A stretch of 64,000 nt of DNA from Candidatus Poribacteria bacterium (GTDB taxonomy: Bacteria; Poribacteria; WGA-4E; WGA-3G). Below the pieces are notes generated by a model. That model saw nothing but the letters and a program-made list of their open reading frames with translations, was not told the origin of the DNA and ran no database searches. Positions 52,205 to 60,617 of this stretch are shown in pieces. Positions within the stretch are counted from its first letter, which is position 1, and every line of letters starts with the position of its first letter. The position numbers and the translations under genes are program-made. The stretch lies in contig JAJDXV010000072.1 of NCBI GenBank assembly GCA_022823085.1, forward strand, positions 1 through 64,000, given 5' to 3'.

Positions 52205-53047
52205 ATGAAACTCGGATATAGCACTTGGGGAATGCCTACCGTTCCCATAGATACTGCCATCTCTCATTTAGCGAGCCTCGGATACGATGGCGTTGAACTC
52301 ACCATCATTCCACGGTTTACGACTGAGCTTAGCACGCTCGATGCTGCGGAACGGAAACGGATTGCGTCTCTGTTGGAACAACATAACTTGGCACTACCCG
52401 CCATCGCTGCACATTCGAGTCTGCTGGATATGGATCCAGAGGCACACGCAAAGAATATGTGGCGGTTGAAAGGTGGTGTTGATCTGGCAGTGGAGCTTGC
52501 ACAAGGTGATGCGCCGCCTGCTGTCAACACGACTCCGGGGGGCAAACCTGAGGATTGGGATAGAAACAAAGATTTCCTTGCGGCGCGCGTCGGCGAACTC
52601 GTCGAGTATGGCGCGTCACGCGGTGTTACCATTGCTATGGAACCCCACGTCGGGGCAATCGTTGACACGCCTGCCAAGGTGCTTGAACTCCTCGAAATCG
52701 TTAACTCTCCTTACCTCAAAGTCAACTTTGACATCAGCCATTTCGATATCATCGGTATGTCAACGGAAGAGACTGTATCGGCACTGGCAGCGGTATCGGC
52801 GCATACGCATGTCAAGGATCAACGCGGCATTGCTCCTGACCACGAGTTCCTGATTCCGGGTGAGGGGCCTTTCGATTATGTTGATTATCTCAAAAGGATG
52901 CAAGCGCACGGTTACGACGGGTTTATCACGGCTGAGGTGAGTTTTATGGTGCAGGCCCGTGAAGATTACGACCCGCTTGCTGCTGCGACATTCTCTTACG
53001 AGACCCTCTCAAACGCCTTTAAGGAAGCCGGAATTAAGCGAGGATAA
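52205..53047 (+). CDS. Sugar phosphate isomerase/epimerase-like TIM-barrel protein
   Basis: The 280-residue AP endonuclease 2-type TIM barrel begins KLGYSTWGMPTVPIDTAI and includes SLGYDGVELTI, ITIAMEPHVGAIVDTP (metal Glu), KVNFDISHFDI (metal Asp/His), HTHVKDQR (His) and FITAEVSFM (Glu). These are the usual divalent metal ligands of the xylose isomerase-like superfamily. The exact sugar or inositol substrate is unknown. The sulfatase gene follows 2 bases after the stop, so the pair probably work on a sulfated sugar or its breakdown product (inference). Confidence 0.85.
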   Translation: MKLGYSTWGMPTVPIDTAISHLASLGYDGVELTIIPRFTTELSTLDAAERKRIASLLEQHNLALPAIAAHSSLLDMDPEAHAKNMWRLKGGVDLAVELAQGDAPPAVNTTPGGKPEDWDRNKDFLAARVGELVEYGASRGVTIAMEPHVGAIVDTPAKVLELLEIVNSPYLKVNFDISHFDIIGMSTEETVSALAAVSAHTHVKDQRGIAPDHEFLIPGEGPFDYVDYLKRMQAHGYDGFITAEVSFMVQAREDYDPLAAATFSYETLSNAFKEAGIKRG

Positions 53048-53049
53048 CG

Positions 53050-54444
53050 ATGGGAACCCCGAACATTCTTTTTTTAATGACAGATCAGCAGCGTTGGGAC
53101 GCGATGGGGTGCAGCGGCGATTGGGTGCAGACCCCGAACCTCGATCGCATCGCGAGTGAAGGCGTTCAATTCACGAATTGTGTTACCACGTCACCCGTCT
53201 GTATCCCGACACGGCTTAGTTTAGCGACAGGCTTGTATCCACATAATACCGGCGTTTGGAACAATATGGGACATACCCTGTTGGCGGAAACGCCGACATG
53301 GATGCAAGCGATGCAGGCTGCAGGTTACCGCACAAGTCTTTTCGGGAAGACGCATCTACACCCACACAGTGGTGATTTGCGTGATCGCGAAGGCTTAATG
53401 AATGCTTACGGGTTGGACGATATAAACGAAATCGGCGGACCGCGGGCGAGTGCCAGGACCTTATCTCACATGACAGCGATGTGGGAAGATAAAGGGGTCT
53501 GGGAAGCATACCGCGCCGATTATCGGGAACGGTTCAGCACAAAACCGCACCTCGTGCGGCCATCAACGTTAGCGTTTGAAGACTACGCCGATGTGTATGT
53601 CGGGCAACAGGCGAAGCGATACCTACAGAACTACGATCGTCAGGAGCCGTGGTGTTGCTGGGTCAGCTTCGGAGGTCCGCATGAACCCTGGGATACGCCG
53701 GAACCCTACGCCAGCATGTATGATCCGGAAACGATGCCACCGGCGATACCGCGTCCACCTGTCGGAGAACGTCCGCACGGACACTTAGATAGATTAATGC
53801 AGCGGATGAATCCGAAGTTTGAACCCGGTGAAATCGGGAGGCTCCGCGCGAATTATGCAGGCAATGTCACGCTGATTGATGATCAGATCGGTGAAATTAT
53901 TGAGGCAATTGCGGCACGCGGTGAACTTGATAACACAGTTATTGTGCATACGTCTGACCACGGTGAGATGAACGGTGATTATGGATTGATCTATAAAAGC
54001 AACTTCTTGAATGGTGCGGTTCGGATACCGTTACTTGTACGGACACCTAAGGCATCGGGGTCGCAAACCACTCCTACAGGGAGTCTCTGCGATAGTCCTG
54101 TGGAATGGATTGACATCGGGCCAACGCTTGTTGAATTAGCGGGTGGCGAGTTGGTGCATCGTCAATTCGGGAAATCGTTGTGTCCGGTGCTAACGCAACC
54201 TGAATCAACACACCGTGATTTCGCGATCTCTGAGATAGAGGGTGAGATTATGTTGCTCAATCAGGAGTGGAAGGCTGCGCTGAATGCAAACGGCGAAGTC
54301 TATCTCTTGTTTGATGTGCAAAACGACCCAAATGAGACCGAGAACCTCGCCGGTAGACCTGAAGTTGCGGATATTGAAACGGCGTTGCGTCTGCAAATTT
54401 TAGAACGACTTGTACAGACGCAACTGCAAGTCAGTAACCAGTAA
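53050..54444 (+). CDS. Type I sulfatase
   Basis: The 464-residue alkaline-phosphatase-fold enzyme has the start NILFLMTDQQRWDAMGC (metal Asp) and the sulfatase signature C-I-P-T-R (C51, P53, R55), whose Cys is converted to formylglycine. It also has KTHLHPHSGD and a later metal site (VHTSDHGEMNGDYG). It hydrolyses a sulfate ester. No signal peptide is seen, so it would act inside the cell on imported sugars. A maturase gene is not in the window. It is directly downstream of the isomerase gene and lies within the same operon. Confidence 0.92.
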   Translation: MGTPNILFLMTDQQRWDAMGCSGDWVQTPNLDRIASEGVQFTNCVTTSPVCIPTRLSLATGLYPHNTGVWNNMGHTLLAETPTWMQAMQAAGYRTSLFGKTHLHPHSGDLRDREGLMNAYGLDDINEIGGPRASARTLSHMTAMWEDKGVWEAYRADYRERFSTKPHLVRPSTLAFEDYADVYVGQQAKRYLQNYDRQEPWCCWVSFGGPHEPWDTPEPYASMYDPETMPPAIPRPPVGERPHGHLDRLMQRMNPKFEPGEIGRLRANYAGNVTLIDDQIGEIIEAIAARGELDNTVIVHTSDHGEMNGDYGLIYKSNFLNGAVRIPLLVRTPKASGSQTTPTGSLCDSPVEWIDIGPTLVELAGGELVHRQFGKSLCPVLTQPESTHRDFAISEIEGEIMLLNQEWKAALNANGEVYLLFDVQNDPNETENLAGRPEVADIETALRLQILERLVQTQLQVSNQ

Positions 54445-54523
54445 CCAGTGGCCAGTTAAGAGGGTAACGGGTCTATCAAGGTCTTTTCTTAACTGTAAAC
54501 TGTAAACTGTTAACTGGAAACTT
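54437..54523. repeat. Intergenic hairpin repeat overlapping the sulfatase 3' end
   Basis: CAGTAACCAGTGGCCAG on the left and AACTGTAAACTGTTAACTGG on the right enclose AAGAGGGTAACGGGTCTATC and AAGGTCTTTT. The left arm starts in the last codons of the sulfatase gene, so the repeat forms its final residues (VSNQ). Confidence 0.5.
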
Positions 54524-54563
54524 GAAAAGGCGAAAACTGAAGATTTCACACTACGAGAAAAAT

Positions 54564-54755
54564 ATGGCAAACATTACCGAAATTGTAAACGACTTTGGCG
54601 AAAATATTGTTCAGGTAGATGGTGATATTCCTGTTGACCTACCAGCGAAGGATGGGGACAGGTTTCTTTTCATCAGTTACGATCAGAGTTTCCTAACGCA
54701 CGGCTTGCACAAGTACCCTGCTAAATTTTTCCCAGAGTTACCGCGTTGGTTCATC
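54564..54755 (+). pseudogene. N-terminal fragment of a DNA methyltransferase
   Basis: About 64 residues remain: MANITEIVNDFGENIVQVDG, then a hydrophilic stretch, then LTHGLHKYPAKFFPELPRW. The TH-x-x-H-x-YPAKF segment is typical of the start of certain amino-type DNA methylases, just ahead of the AdoMet motif. The sequence then stops matching at about 54755, where the 3' end of the convergent VWA gene begins. The frame runs to a stop at 54779 inside it. Motifs I and IV are absent. This is a remnant of a lost restriction-modification gene. Confidence 0.65.
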
Positions 54756-57024
54756 ACCTTGCTTGTTCCTGTTCTTTAATTCGCTCTGCGTTCTGCACGA
54801 GTGCTAACAATTCCTCACTGCGTTTCTCGGCTTGCGCTTCATCTTTTGCGACAACTTCTGGATGCTGTTCCAAGATCGCTTTCAGCGTCTGTCGGACGGT
54901 TTTTAGGCAACCGTTTTTCACCCAGAAACTTTCGCGTAGGATTTCAGCGAACTGTGCGATGGTCGCAGCGAATTGCACTCCGGGTGAAGCCTCTTCAAAC
55001 CTGTCTTTAAGGTCTTCAACACGGAAATTCTCGCTGACCTCCGTTACTTTCTCCGTGCCAGGATCTTCATAACGGATGGCGACTTTTGCGAGTTTACCGC
55101 TGTTAACACCCTTGTTGAGTTTGACTTCATAGAGTGCGGTGACGCTGTGTCCGGCTCCGATCTCGCCGGCATCCGCCTCATCGTTACGGAAATCCTCATG
55201 TTTCATCTGCCGGCTTTCATAACCGATCAGCCGAAACTGTCTAACCGTGTCTGGGTTGAACGCAACCTGTACTTTAGCGTCTTTGGCAATAATTTGTAGT
55301 GTGCCGGTGAGGTTCTCGACAAAGATACGCCGCGCCTCACTCAGGGTATCAACATAGGCGTAATTTCCGTTGCCTTTCTTCGCGAGTTCCTCCATGAGAA
55401 CATCATTGTAATTCCCCATGCCGAAACCGACTGTGGTTAAGAAGATACCATCGTCATCAACATGGTCGCGAATCTCTTTGAGAAGTTGATCTGGTGCTGT
55501 TTGTCCAGCATTCGCAACGCCATCCGAACAGAGAATCACGCGGTTGATGCAATCGCTCTCTGCATTCTTGCGAGCGAGTTCATATCCCTTATGAATCCCG
55601 TCTTCAAGGTTTGTCACACCTTCAGTACACAAGGACTCAATCCTTTCCAAGATGTGTTCGCGGTTCACAACGCTGGTATGTGGGAGTACGACCCGAGCGT
55701 TAGTGCCATAGACAACAATGCCGATCTTATCGGCCGGGCGGAGTTGTTTTACCAAAAGTCGCAACGCCTTTTTCACGAGTCCCAACCGATTTTCCATACC
55801 CATTGAACCGGAGACATCGATTACGAAAGTGAGTACAGCATCCTTTCGATCAACATCTGGGACGACGCGCCCTTGAATACCGATGCGCAGTAACTGACGG
55901 CGTTTGCCTTCACCGAATTTGGAGGGTGCGCCCTCAAGATGCAGTGCGAAAGCAGCATCTGTCGGGGGTGTATAATCGTAATCGAAAGCGTTGATGAATT
56001 CCTCGACCCGTACGGCTTCTGTTGGTGGTAAATTGCCGTCTCGGAGGTAGCGGCGCATCACGGAATAAGAGGCACTATCAGCATCCATACCGAATGTTGA
56101 AAGGTTATCATCTTCAGGATCAATAAACGGGTTCGTGCCGTGTCCCTTGAAAAAAACATCGTGGTAAGCCGCACCGTTGGGCGGACGCAAAAGTCCTGGC
56201 GACGATATCGGTGCGCTGAACGTTTGGTGTACTACCTCCGGTCTCCTGAACATAGGGCTTCTTGGTGTTGGTGGAGGTTCGGGAATAACATCAGAAAGCA
56301 CCATTGGCTCGCTTATATTCGCGCGAATCGGCATGTCCTGAGACATGAGCTCTATTTGATCGAAATTGCTGTCTGTAAACGCATAGCGACAGACGAAATC
56401 CGAATCTAATTCTGCACCGGAGGCGTAGTAAGCCACGTTCGCGCTTACATAGTCTTGCACAACCGTAACATCGTGCGATGGGGATTCAATGTCTCCAATT
56501 GCTTGTTCGCTCCTGATATCTATTGACATCAAGAAACTTTCAACGGGTTGATTCGCTCGTAAATGATGTGTGTACACCAAGCCGTTGTCCGTTTCCTCAG
56601 TCCGCTCAGTATACTTGATTTGAACGCGACACTCACCGTCGGCAGCAATTGCGGCGATCTCTGCTTGCAACGCGGAAGTGCCGATTGCCTGTAGCATTTG
56701 CAAGTCTCGCGCTTGTAGAACGCGCTTGTAGAATTTGGTTAACTTCTGTCCTTCCAGCAACTGTGATTCCGTGAGATTGCCACAAATGCGAATCTCGGTA
56801 TTTTTTTGTTTCGCGCCAGCCGGTAGTGGAAATAGAAAAAGACCACCGATAGGAACGTTGTTTGGATTACTGAAAACGAGATCTACTTCAGTTGTTGCGA
56901 ATCGGTCATCAATTGAGACGTTCACGTGATAACGCTCAACCATCAGTTTTTGAAAGTGAGATGCCTGCGTCTCTGATGGGACAAATAGGCCCCTCACGAG
57001 TGTGTGGAATTCCAATTGTGTCAT
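54754..57024 (-). CDS. VIT and von Willebrand factor A protein (YfbK-like)
   Basis: The 756-residue protein has an N-terminal VIT domain (about 20-160; VNVSIDDRFATTEVDLVFSN, FPLPAGAK) and a Pro-rich linker. The YfbK N-domain (DDNLSTFGMDADSASYSVMRRYL) follows, then a VWA domain with a full metal site (FVIDVSGSMGMENR, later GVTNLEDG and LCSDGVANAG), and a YfbK-type C-domain. There is no signal peptide, so it appears cytoplasmic unless the start is further up. Such proteins act as metal-dependent adhesion or scaffold modules. AAGGAG before the ATG supports the start. Its 3' end overlaps the methylase fragment. Confidence 0.88.
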   Translation of the reverse strand: MTQLEFHTLVRGLFVPSETQASHFQKLMVERYHVNVSIDDRFATTEVDLVFSNPNNVPIGGLFLFPLPAGAKQKNTEIRICGNLTESQLLEGQKLTKFYKRVLQARDLQMLQAIGTSALQAEIAAIAADGECRVQIKYTERTEETDNGLVYTHHLRANQPVESFLMSIDIRSEQAIGDIESPSHDVTVVQDYVSANVAYYASGAELDSDFVCRYAFTDSNFDQIELMSQDMPIRANISEPMVLSDVIPEPPPTPRSPMFRRPEVVHQTFSAPISSPGLLRPPNGAAYHDVFFKGHGTNPFIDPEDDNLSTFGMDADSASYSVMRRYLRDGNLPPTEAVRVEEFINAFDYDYTPPTDAAFALHLEGAPSKFGEGKRRQLLRIGIQGRVVPDVDRKDAVLTFVIDVSGSMGMENRLGLVKKALRLLVKQLRPADKIGIVVYGTNARVVLPHTSVVNREHILERIESLCTEGVTNLEDGIHKGYELARKNAESDCINRVILCSDGVANAGQTAPDQLLKEIRDHVDDDGIFLTTVGFGMGNYNDVLMEELAKKGNGNYAYVDTLSEARRIFVENLTGTLQIIAKDAKVQVAFNPDTVRQFRLIGYESRQMKHEDFRNDEADAGEIGAGHSVTALYEVKLNKGVNSGKLAKVAIRYEDPGTEKVTEVSENFRVEDLKDRFEEASPGVQFAATIAQFAEILRESFWVKNGCLKTVRQTLKAILEQHPEVVAKDEAQAEKRSEELLALVQNAERIKEQEQAR

Positions 57025-57432
57025 GGAATATCTCCTTTATTATTTTTTTCTTTCGGTTACTTGATACGTGAAAGTATAGATGACTCAAGTACTTTTGGTC
57101 GGGTTTGTGCCTGCAACGCGCGAATACAATGAAAGGGCGTGCTTTTTCAACGTCTATACATTTAATAAGACGTTGAATTTTATGGTAGGTTTAGATATGT
57201 GGTACTTTATTTTTTGTGACAAGTCCGGTAGGTTCGGTTGAACGGAAACCTACCAAAAATCGCACATAGCACAGAGTCTTCAAGGAACCGAGAAACCTGA
57301 AATCACCACAAACCGAGTGAAACCCAACGCATTATAATACCCATACGGTTTGGGATGTTGGGTTTCACTACACCTATCTACCCGAACGGTCCATTGAAGA
57401 ACCGAACACTATGTGTATAAGTGGTCGGTAGG
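57025..57432. repeat. Repeat-rich intergenic region
   Basis: No gene is seen in these 408 bases. They hold a hairpin GGTAGGTT/AACCTACC (57227-57254). They also hold a perfect 13-base inverted repeat AGTGAAACCCAAC (57316-57328) with GTTGGGTTTCACT (57357-57369). A GGTAGGTT piece lies again near 57425. The TGAAACCCAAC motif also occurs near 20477. Confidence 0.55.
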
Positions 57433-58146
57433 TTAGGCTCTGCCGTAAACGGGGATCGCAGCACCGTTGATGATAGTGGCATCATCGGAAGTGAGGAAGC
57501 ATATCACTTTGGCGACATCTGCCGGTGCGACCCATCGGTCGTGCTCTTCGTCCGGCATGGCTTCCCGGTTCGCGGGGGTATCCATGATGCTCGGCATAAT
57601 GGCGTTGACATTCACACCGGAGTCCATGACTTCAGCAGCTAACGATTCCGTCAAGGTCCGGACACCACCTTTCGAGACGCAATAGGCACTCAACCCCGCT
57701 TCGCCTTTTAAGCCGGCGCGTGCAGAGACGTTAATAATCTTTCCGTAACTTTGTGCCGTCATGTGCGGAATTGCAGTCTTACAGCAAAGGAAGACCGATT
57801 TGAGATTGAGGTTCATCATGAAATCCCATCTGTCCTCTTCGAGTTCCGCTGTCGGGATTCCGCCGACGAACCCACCGACGATGTTTACCAAGACATCTAA
57901 GGAGTCAAATTCGGATATGAATTCCGCAATAGTTTTCTGGACTTCGGCTTCCTCGGTAACATTTGCGAAAAGGAAGGTAACATCTTCACTGAGTTCAGGA
58001 TTATACTGCTTGAAGCGTTCGACCTCTTCTTCAAATAGGTAAGTGACAGCGACAGTGTCGCCTTGGGCGAGGTAGGCTTTCGTGACAGCACTCCCTAATA
58101 TACCGGTGCCACCGGTGATGAGGACGTTTCGGTTCTGTTTTGTCAT
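57433..58146 (-). CDS. Short-chain dehydrogenase/reductase
   Basis: The 237-residue SDR has the cofactor motif TGGTGILG, the LDVLVNIVGGFVGG segment, active-site Ser (INVSARAG) and YCVSK (Tyr and Lys). It uses NAD(P)H to reduce or oxidise a carbonyl or alcohol. It resembles FabG-like enzymes, but its substrate is unknown. The ATG has GGAG at ten bases. It lies between two unrelated genes and is probably transcribed alone. Confidence 0.9.
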   Translation of the reverse strand: MTKQNRNVLITGGTGILGSAVTKAYLAQGDTVAVTYLFEEEVERFKQYNPELSEDVTFLFANVTEEAEVQKTIAEFISEFDSLDVLVNIVGGFVGGIPTAELEEDRWDFMMNLNLKSVFLCCKTAIPHMTAQSYGKIINVSARAGLKGEAGLSAYCVSKGGVRTLTESLAAEVMDSGVNVNAIMPSIMDTPANREAMPDEEHDRWVAPADVAKVICFLTSDDATIINGAAIPVYGRA

Positions 58147-58223
58147 TTTTGGATTTCTCCGTTTTGTTTAGAGTAGATTTTACAATTATTACTACAATGT
58201 GAACTGGATTCCTCAGAAAATCT

Positions 58224-59345
58224 TTATGTGAGGGATTTGGCTATTTCATCAATCTTCTCCCTAAATTCAGTTATAGGGAGCAATTCAGAAGGCTTTTTGG
58301 TGAGTTTGAAAGTGGCAGACGAACCTTTATCCATAGTTGCCAAACGTCCGGCTTTCCCTTCCACGACCTCGCCTTTTCGCCAAGCATCAACAAATCCTCC
58401 ATCTACTATGGCTTGTCGGATATGATACATGGAGATGTGCCTACAATTGTGGACAGCGAGATTGGAATAATGGTTCCAATTTGTGTTGTTCAATAAATAT
58501 TCAATTTTGTTGCGTTCCTTTTTTAGAATCAATCCATATCCACAACCGTAACGGACTTCCGCGAAATCTTGGACAAGTTCAGGAGGTTCGTTGTAGAATG
58601 TTCTTTGGAGAAAATAATCGGCTTCTTTCATCCGATTTTGCCCGCAAAGCCGCTCTTTACGGATATCTACGGTAAATAAATCTATCCAATCATTACACGT
58701 CTTGGCTGCTTGTATACGATTTACACCACGTCTCCATACTTGCCAGAGGGTATTAAGTTTAACCGCATTTCTATTTATATCTACGAAAGCGTTAGATGGT
58801 AACTGTTTAGACAAAATTAGTTCTGCACCTCTTACTCTATACTTAGGACTGCCTTTGCCATTGCTTTGAAATGCCATAGGTAATATGAAACCGATGTAGT
58901 CAGCAAAGGTTGCTGAATGATTTAGAAAAGCAAGGGCAAGCCATGCGCGATAACCGAACGGCGGATTCCCCATAACAGCATAGTGATTTTGGGTATCCGA
59001 TGGACTCCAAGTCAAATAATCTTCACCTATAAACTCGGGGCGCGTGGGTAGTATATCAATACCAATCCGGCGATTTTCTGGCATCAGATTATAAAATACG
59101 CCAGTGCCAGCACTTGGCTCAATAAATTGATAGTTCTTTAGGTTTACACCATCCGTTTGCATTATGGAATATAGGCTTTCACTACATTCGTGTGCTATGT
59201 CAGGATCTGTGTAAAAGCAATCCAAATCGACCTCTTCTTGGTCCACCCACGTTGGGATCAAGTCACATTTTTGCCAAGATTGGTTCCGGATTGCTTTTGC
59301 CTGTTCAATTGTTCTTATCGGAAGTATTTTCTGATAAACGTCCAT
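58224..59345 (-). CDS. N6-adenine-type DNA methyltransferase, no restriction partner seen
   Basis: The 373-residue protein has an AdoMet motif I (QFIEPSAGTGVFYNLMP), an acidic strand end (RIGIDILP) and motif IV GNPPFGYRA, which fits an N6-adenine methylase (NPPF). The C-terminal half is basic and aromatic, suited for target recognition. No nuclease gene is next to it, so it looks orphan or protects against an enzyme elsewhere. Its C-terminal half carries no second catalytic motif. The ATG at 59345 follows AAAGGA at 14 bases, a rather long spacing. Confidence 0.75.
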   Translation of the reverse strand: MDVYQKILPIRTIEQAKAIRNQSWQKCDLIPTWVDQEEVDLDCFYTDPDIAHECSESLYSIMQTDGVNLKNYQFIEPSAGTGVFYNLMPENRRIGIDILPTRPEFIGEDYLTWSPSDTQNHYAVMGNPPFGYRAWLALAFLNHSATFADYIGFILPMAFQSNGKGSPKYRVRGAELILSKQLPSNAFVDINRNAVKLNTLWQVWRRGVNRIQAAKTCNDWIDLFTVDIRKERLCGQNRMKEADYFLQRTFYNEPPELVQDFAEVRYGCGYGLILKKERNKIEYLLNNTNWNHYSNLAVHNCRHISMYHIRQAIVDGGFVDAWRKGEVVEGKAGRLATMDKGSSATFKLTKKPSELLPITEFREKIDEIAKSLT

Positions 59346-59501
59346 AACAAAACACTATCCTTTCAATAGTTATATTGACGCGTCGTGCTGGTTAACCTAT
59401 AGTATATTTGAGGGAATTACCTAACTAATAATATCTAAAATCTAAAACGTCCATCGCGTATATTAGTATAGCATATATGATGGCATTTTTGCGAATATTC
59501 T

Positions 59502-60497
59502 TTACGTAACGCCGATGCCGGGGTGTTCTGGTAGGATTAGTTTTCCGTTCTCAAGCGTTACACCCGTGTAGGGGTCGTTTATGATGAGTAGGTTACCGTC
59601 AAGGTCGGCGTAGTCTACGAGTGGGGTGAGGTGCGCAGCGGCGGTGATACCAAGTGAACTCTCTATCATACAACCGATCATAACAAGCAAGCCGTGTGTA
59701 CGCGCGACGTGTATCATCCGATGCGCTTCAAGCAAGCCACCACATTTGACAAGTTTGATGTTGATGCCGTCAACACATCCGACGAGTGCTGGAATATCAC
59801 TGGCGCGTTTGACGCTTTCATCGGCAATAATCGGTAATGCTGAGTTCTCACGGACAAATCTGAGGCCTGCCAAGTCACTCGGTTTTGTCGGTTGCTCGAT
59901 TAATTCAACGCCGTATTTCGCAAGTTCACGGATTTTGCGGACAGCCGTTTTCGGTGTCCACGCCGTATTCGCATCGACATAGATAGGTTTATCTGTTACG
60001 CTGCGGAGTGTTTCGATGATTTCTATATCACGAGGCGTTCCGAGTTTGACCTTCAGGATCGGATACGCTTCTGCTTGACGGGTTTTCTCTGCCATTATCT
60101 CAGGTTCGTCGAGTCCGATCGTGAACGCTGTGCAAGGCGTATTTTGTGGGTCGAGTCCCCAGAGTTGATAGAGCGGCACGCCGAGTTTCTTTCCGAGTCG
60201 GTCGTGTAGTGCCATATCGATGGCGGATTTCGCTGCGTAATTACCACCAAACGCCGTTTCAGCGGCTGCCATAACATCGTGGATAGCATCAAGATTGGTC
60301 GTGAGTGCCGGGGCGATTGTTTCTAAGGCGAGACGGACTGTCTCCACAGTTTCGCCGTAAAACCGGGCAGGTGCCGTTTCGCCGATGCCACCGTCAATTT
60401 CTACGGAGACGATCTGTCGGTAGGCATCTGTTGCGCGTCTGGCGATTTTAAACGGATGCCTGAGTTGTAAGTCTGTAATTTTAGAAACAATATCCAT
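59502..60497 (-). CDS. Dipeptide epimerase (enolase superfamily)
   Basis: The 331-residue protein has a capping domain and a barrel with the muconate-lactonizing subgroup residues: LKVKLG (K-x-K), YVDANTAW (metal Asp), LIEQP (Glu), IIADESV (Asp/Glu), and INIKLVKCGG (second Lys). It fits L-Ala-D/L-Glu epimerases, which recycle murein peptides. The next gene upstream on the same strand is an N-acetylmuramoyl-L-alanine amidase, which supports that role. The ATG at 60497 is preceded by CAAGGAAAATTAAAA, the 3' end of the leader repeat. Confidence 0.88.
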   Translation of the reverse strand: MDIVSKITDLQLRHPFKIARRATDAYRQIVSVEIDGGIGETAPARFYGETVETVRLALETIAPALTTNLDAIHDVMAAAETAFGGNYAAKSAIDMALHDRLGKKLGVPLYQLWGLDPQNTPCTAFTIGLDEPEIMAEKTRQAEAYPILKVKLGTPRDIEIIETLRSVTDKPIYVDANTAWTPKTAVRKIRELAKYGVELIEQPTKPSDLAGLRFVRENSALPIIADESVKRASDIPALVGCVDGINIKLVKCGGLLEAHRMIHVARTHGLLVMIGCMIESSLGITAAAHLTPLVDYADLDGNLLIINDPYTGVTLENGKLILPEHPGIGVT

Positions 60498-60515
60498 TTT
60501 TTTTAATTTTCCTTG
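60498..60515 (-). repeat. Short leader-repeat tail before the epimerase start
   Basis: CCAAGGAAAATT followed by A residues matches the last ~18 bases of the leader repeat and gives the ribosome site. Confidence 0.45.
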
Positions 60516-60617
60516 GTATCAGTAACCAGTAACCAGTAACCAGTAACCAGAAAAGAGACACTTGGATAACATAACCTCTCTTAACTGAAAACTGTTAACT
60601 GGAAACTGTTAACTTCT
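60512..60617. repeat. Intergenic hairpin repeat covering the amidase stop codon
   Basis: Four AGTAACC units start at about 60517. The core AAAAGAGACACTTGGATAAC with CTCTCTTAACTG follows. The right arm AACTGTTAACTGGAAACTG runs into the TAA stop (60609-60611) of the amidase gene. Confidence 0.6.

Noticed and set aside
58224..59345. The adenine-type methylase as part of a complete restriction-modification system with the SDR neighbour
   Set aside because: The adjacent gene is a clear SDR, and no nuclease-like frame is within several kilobases.
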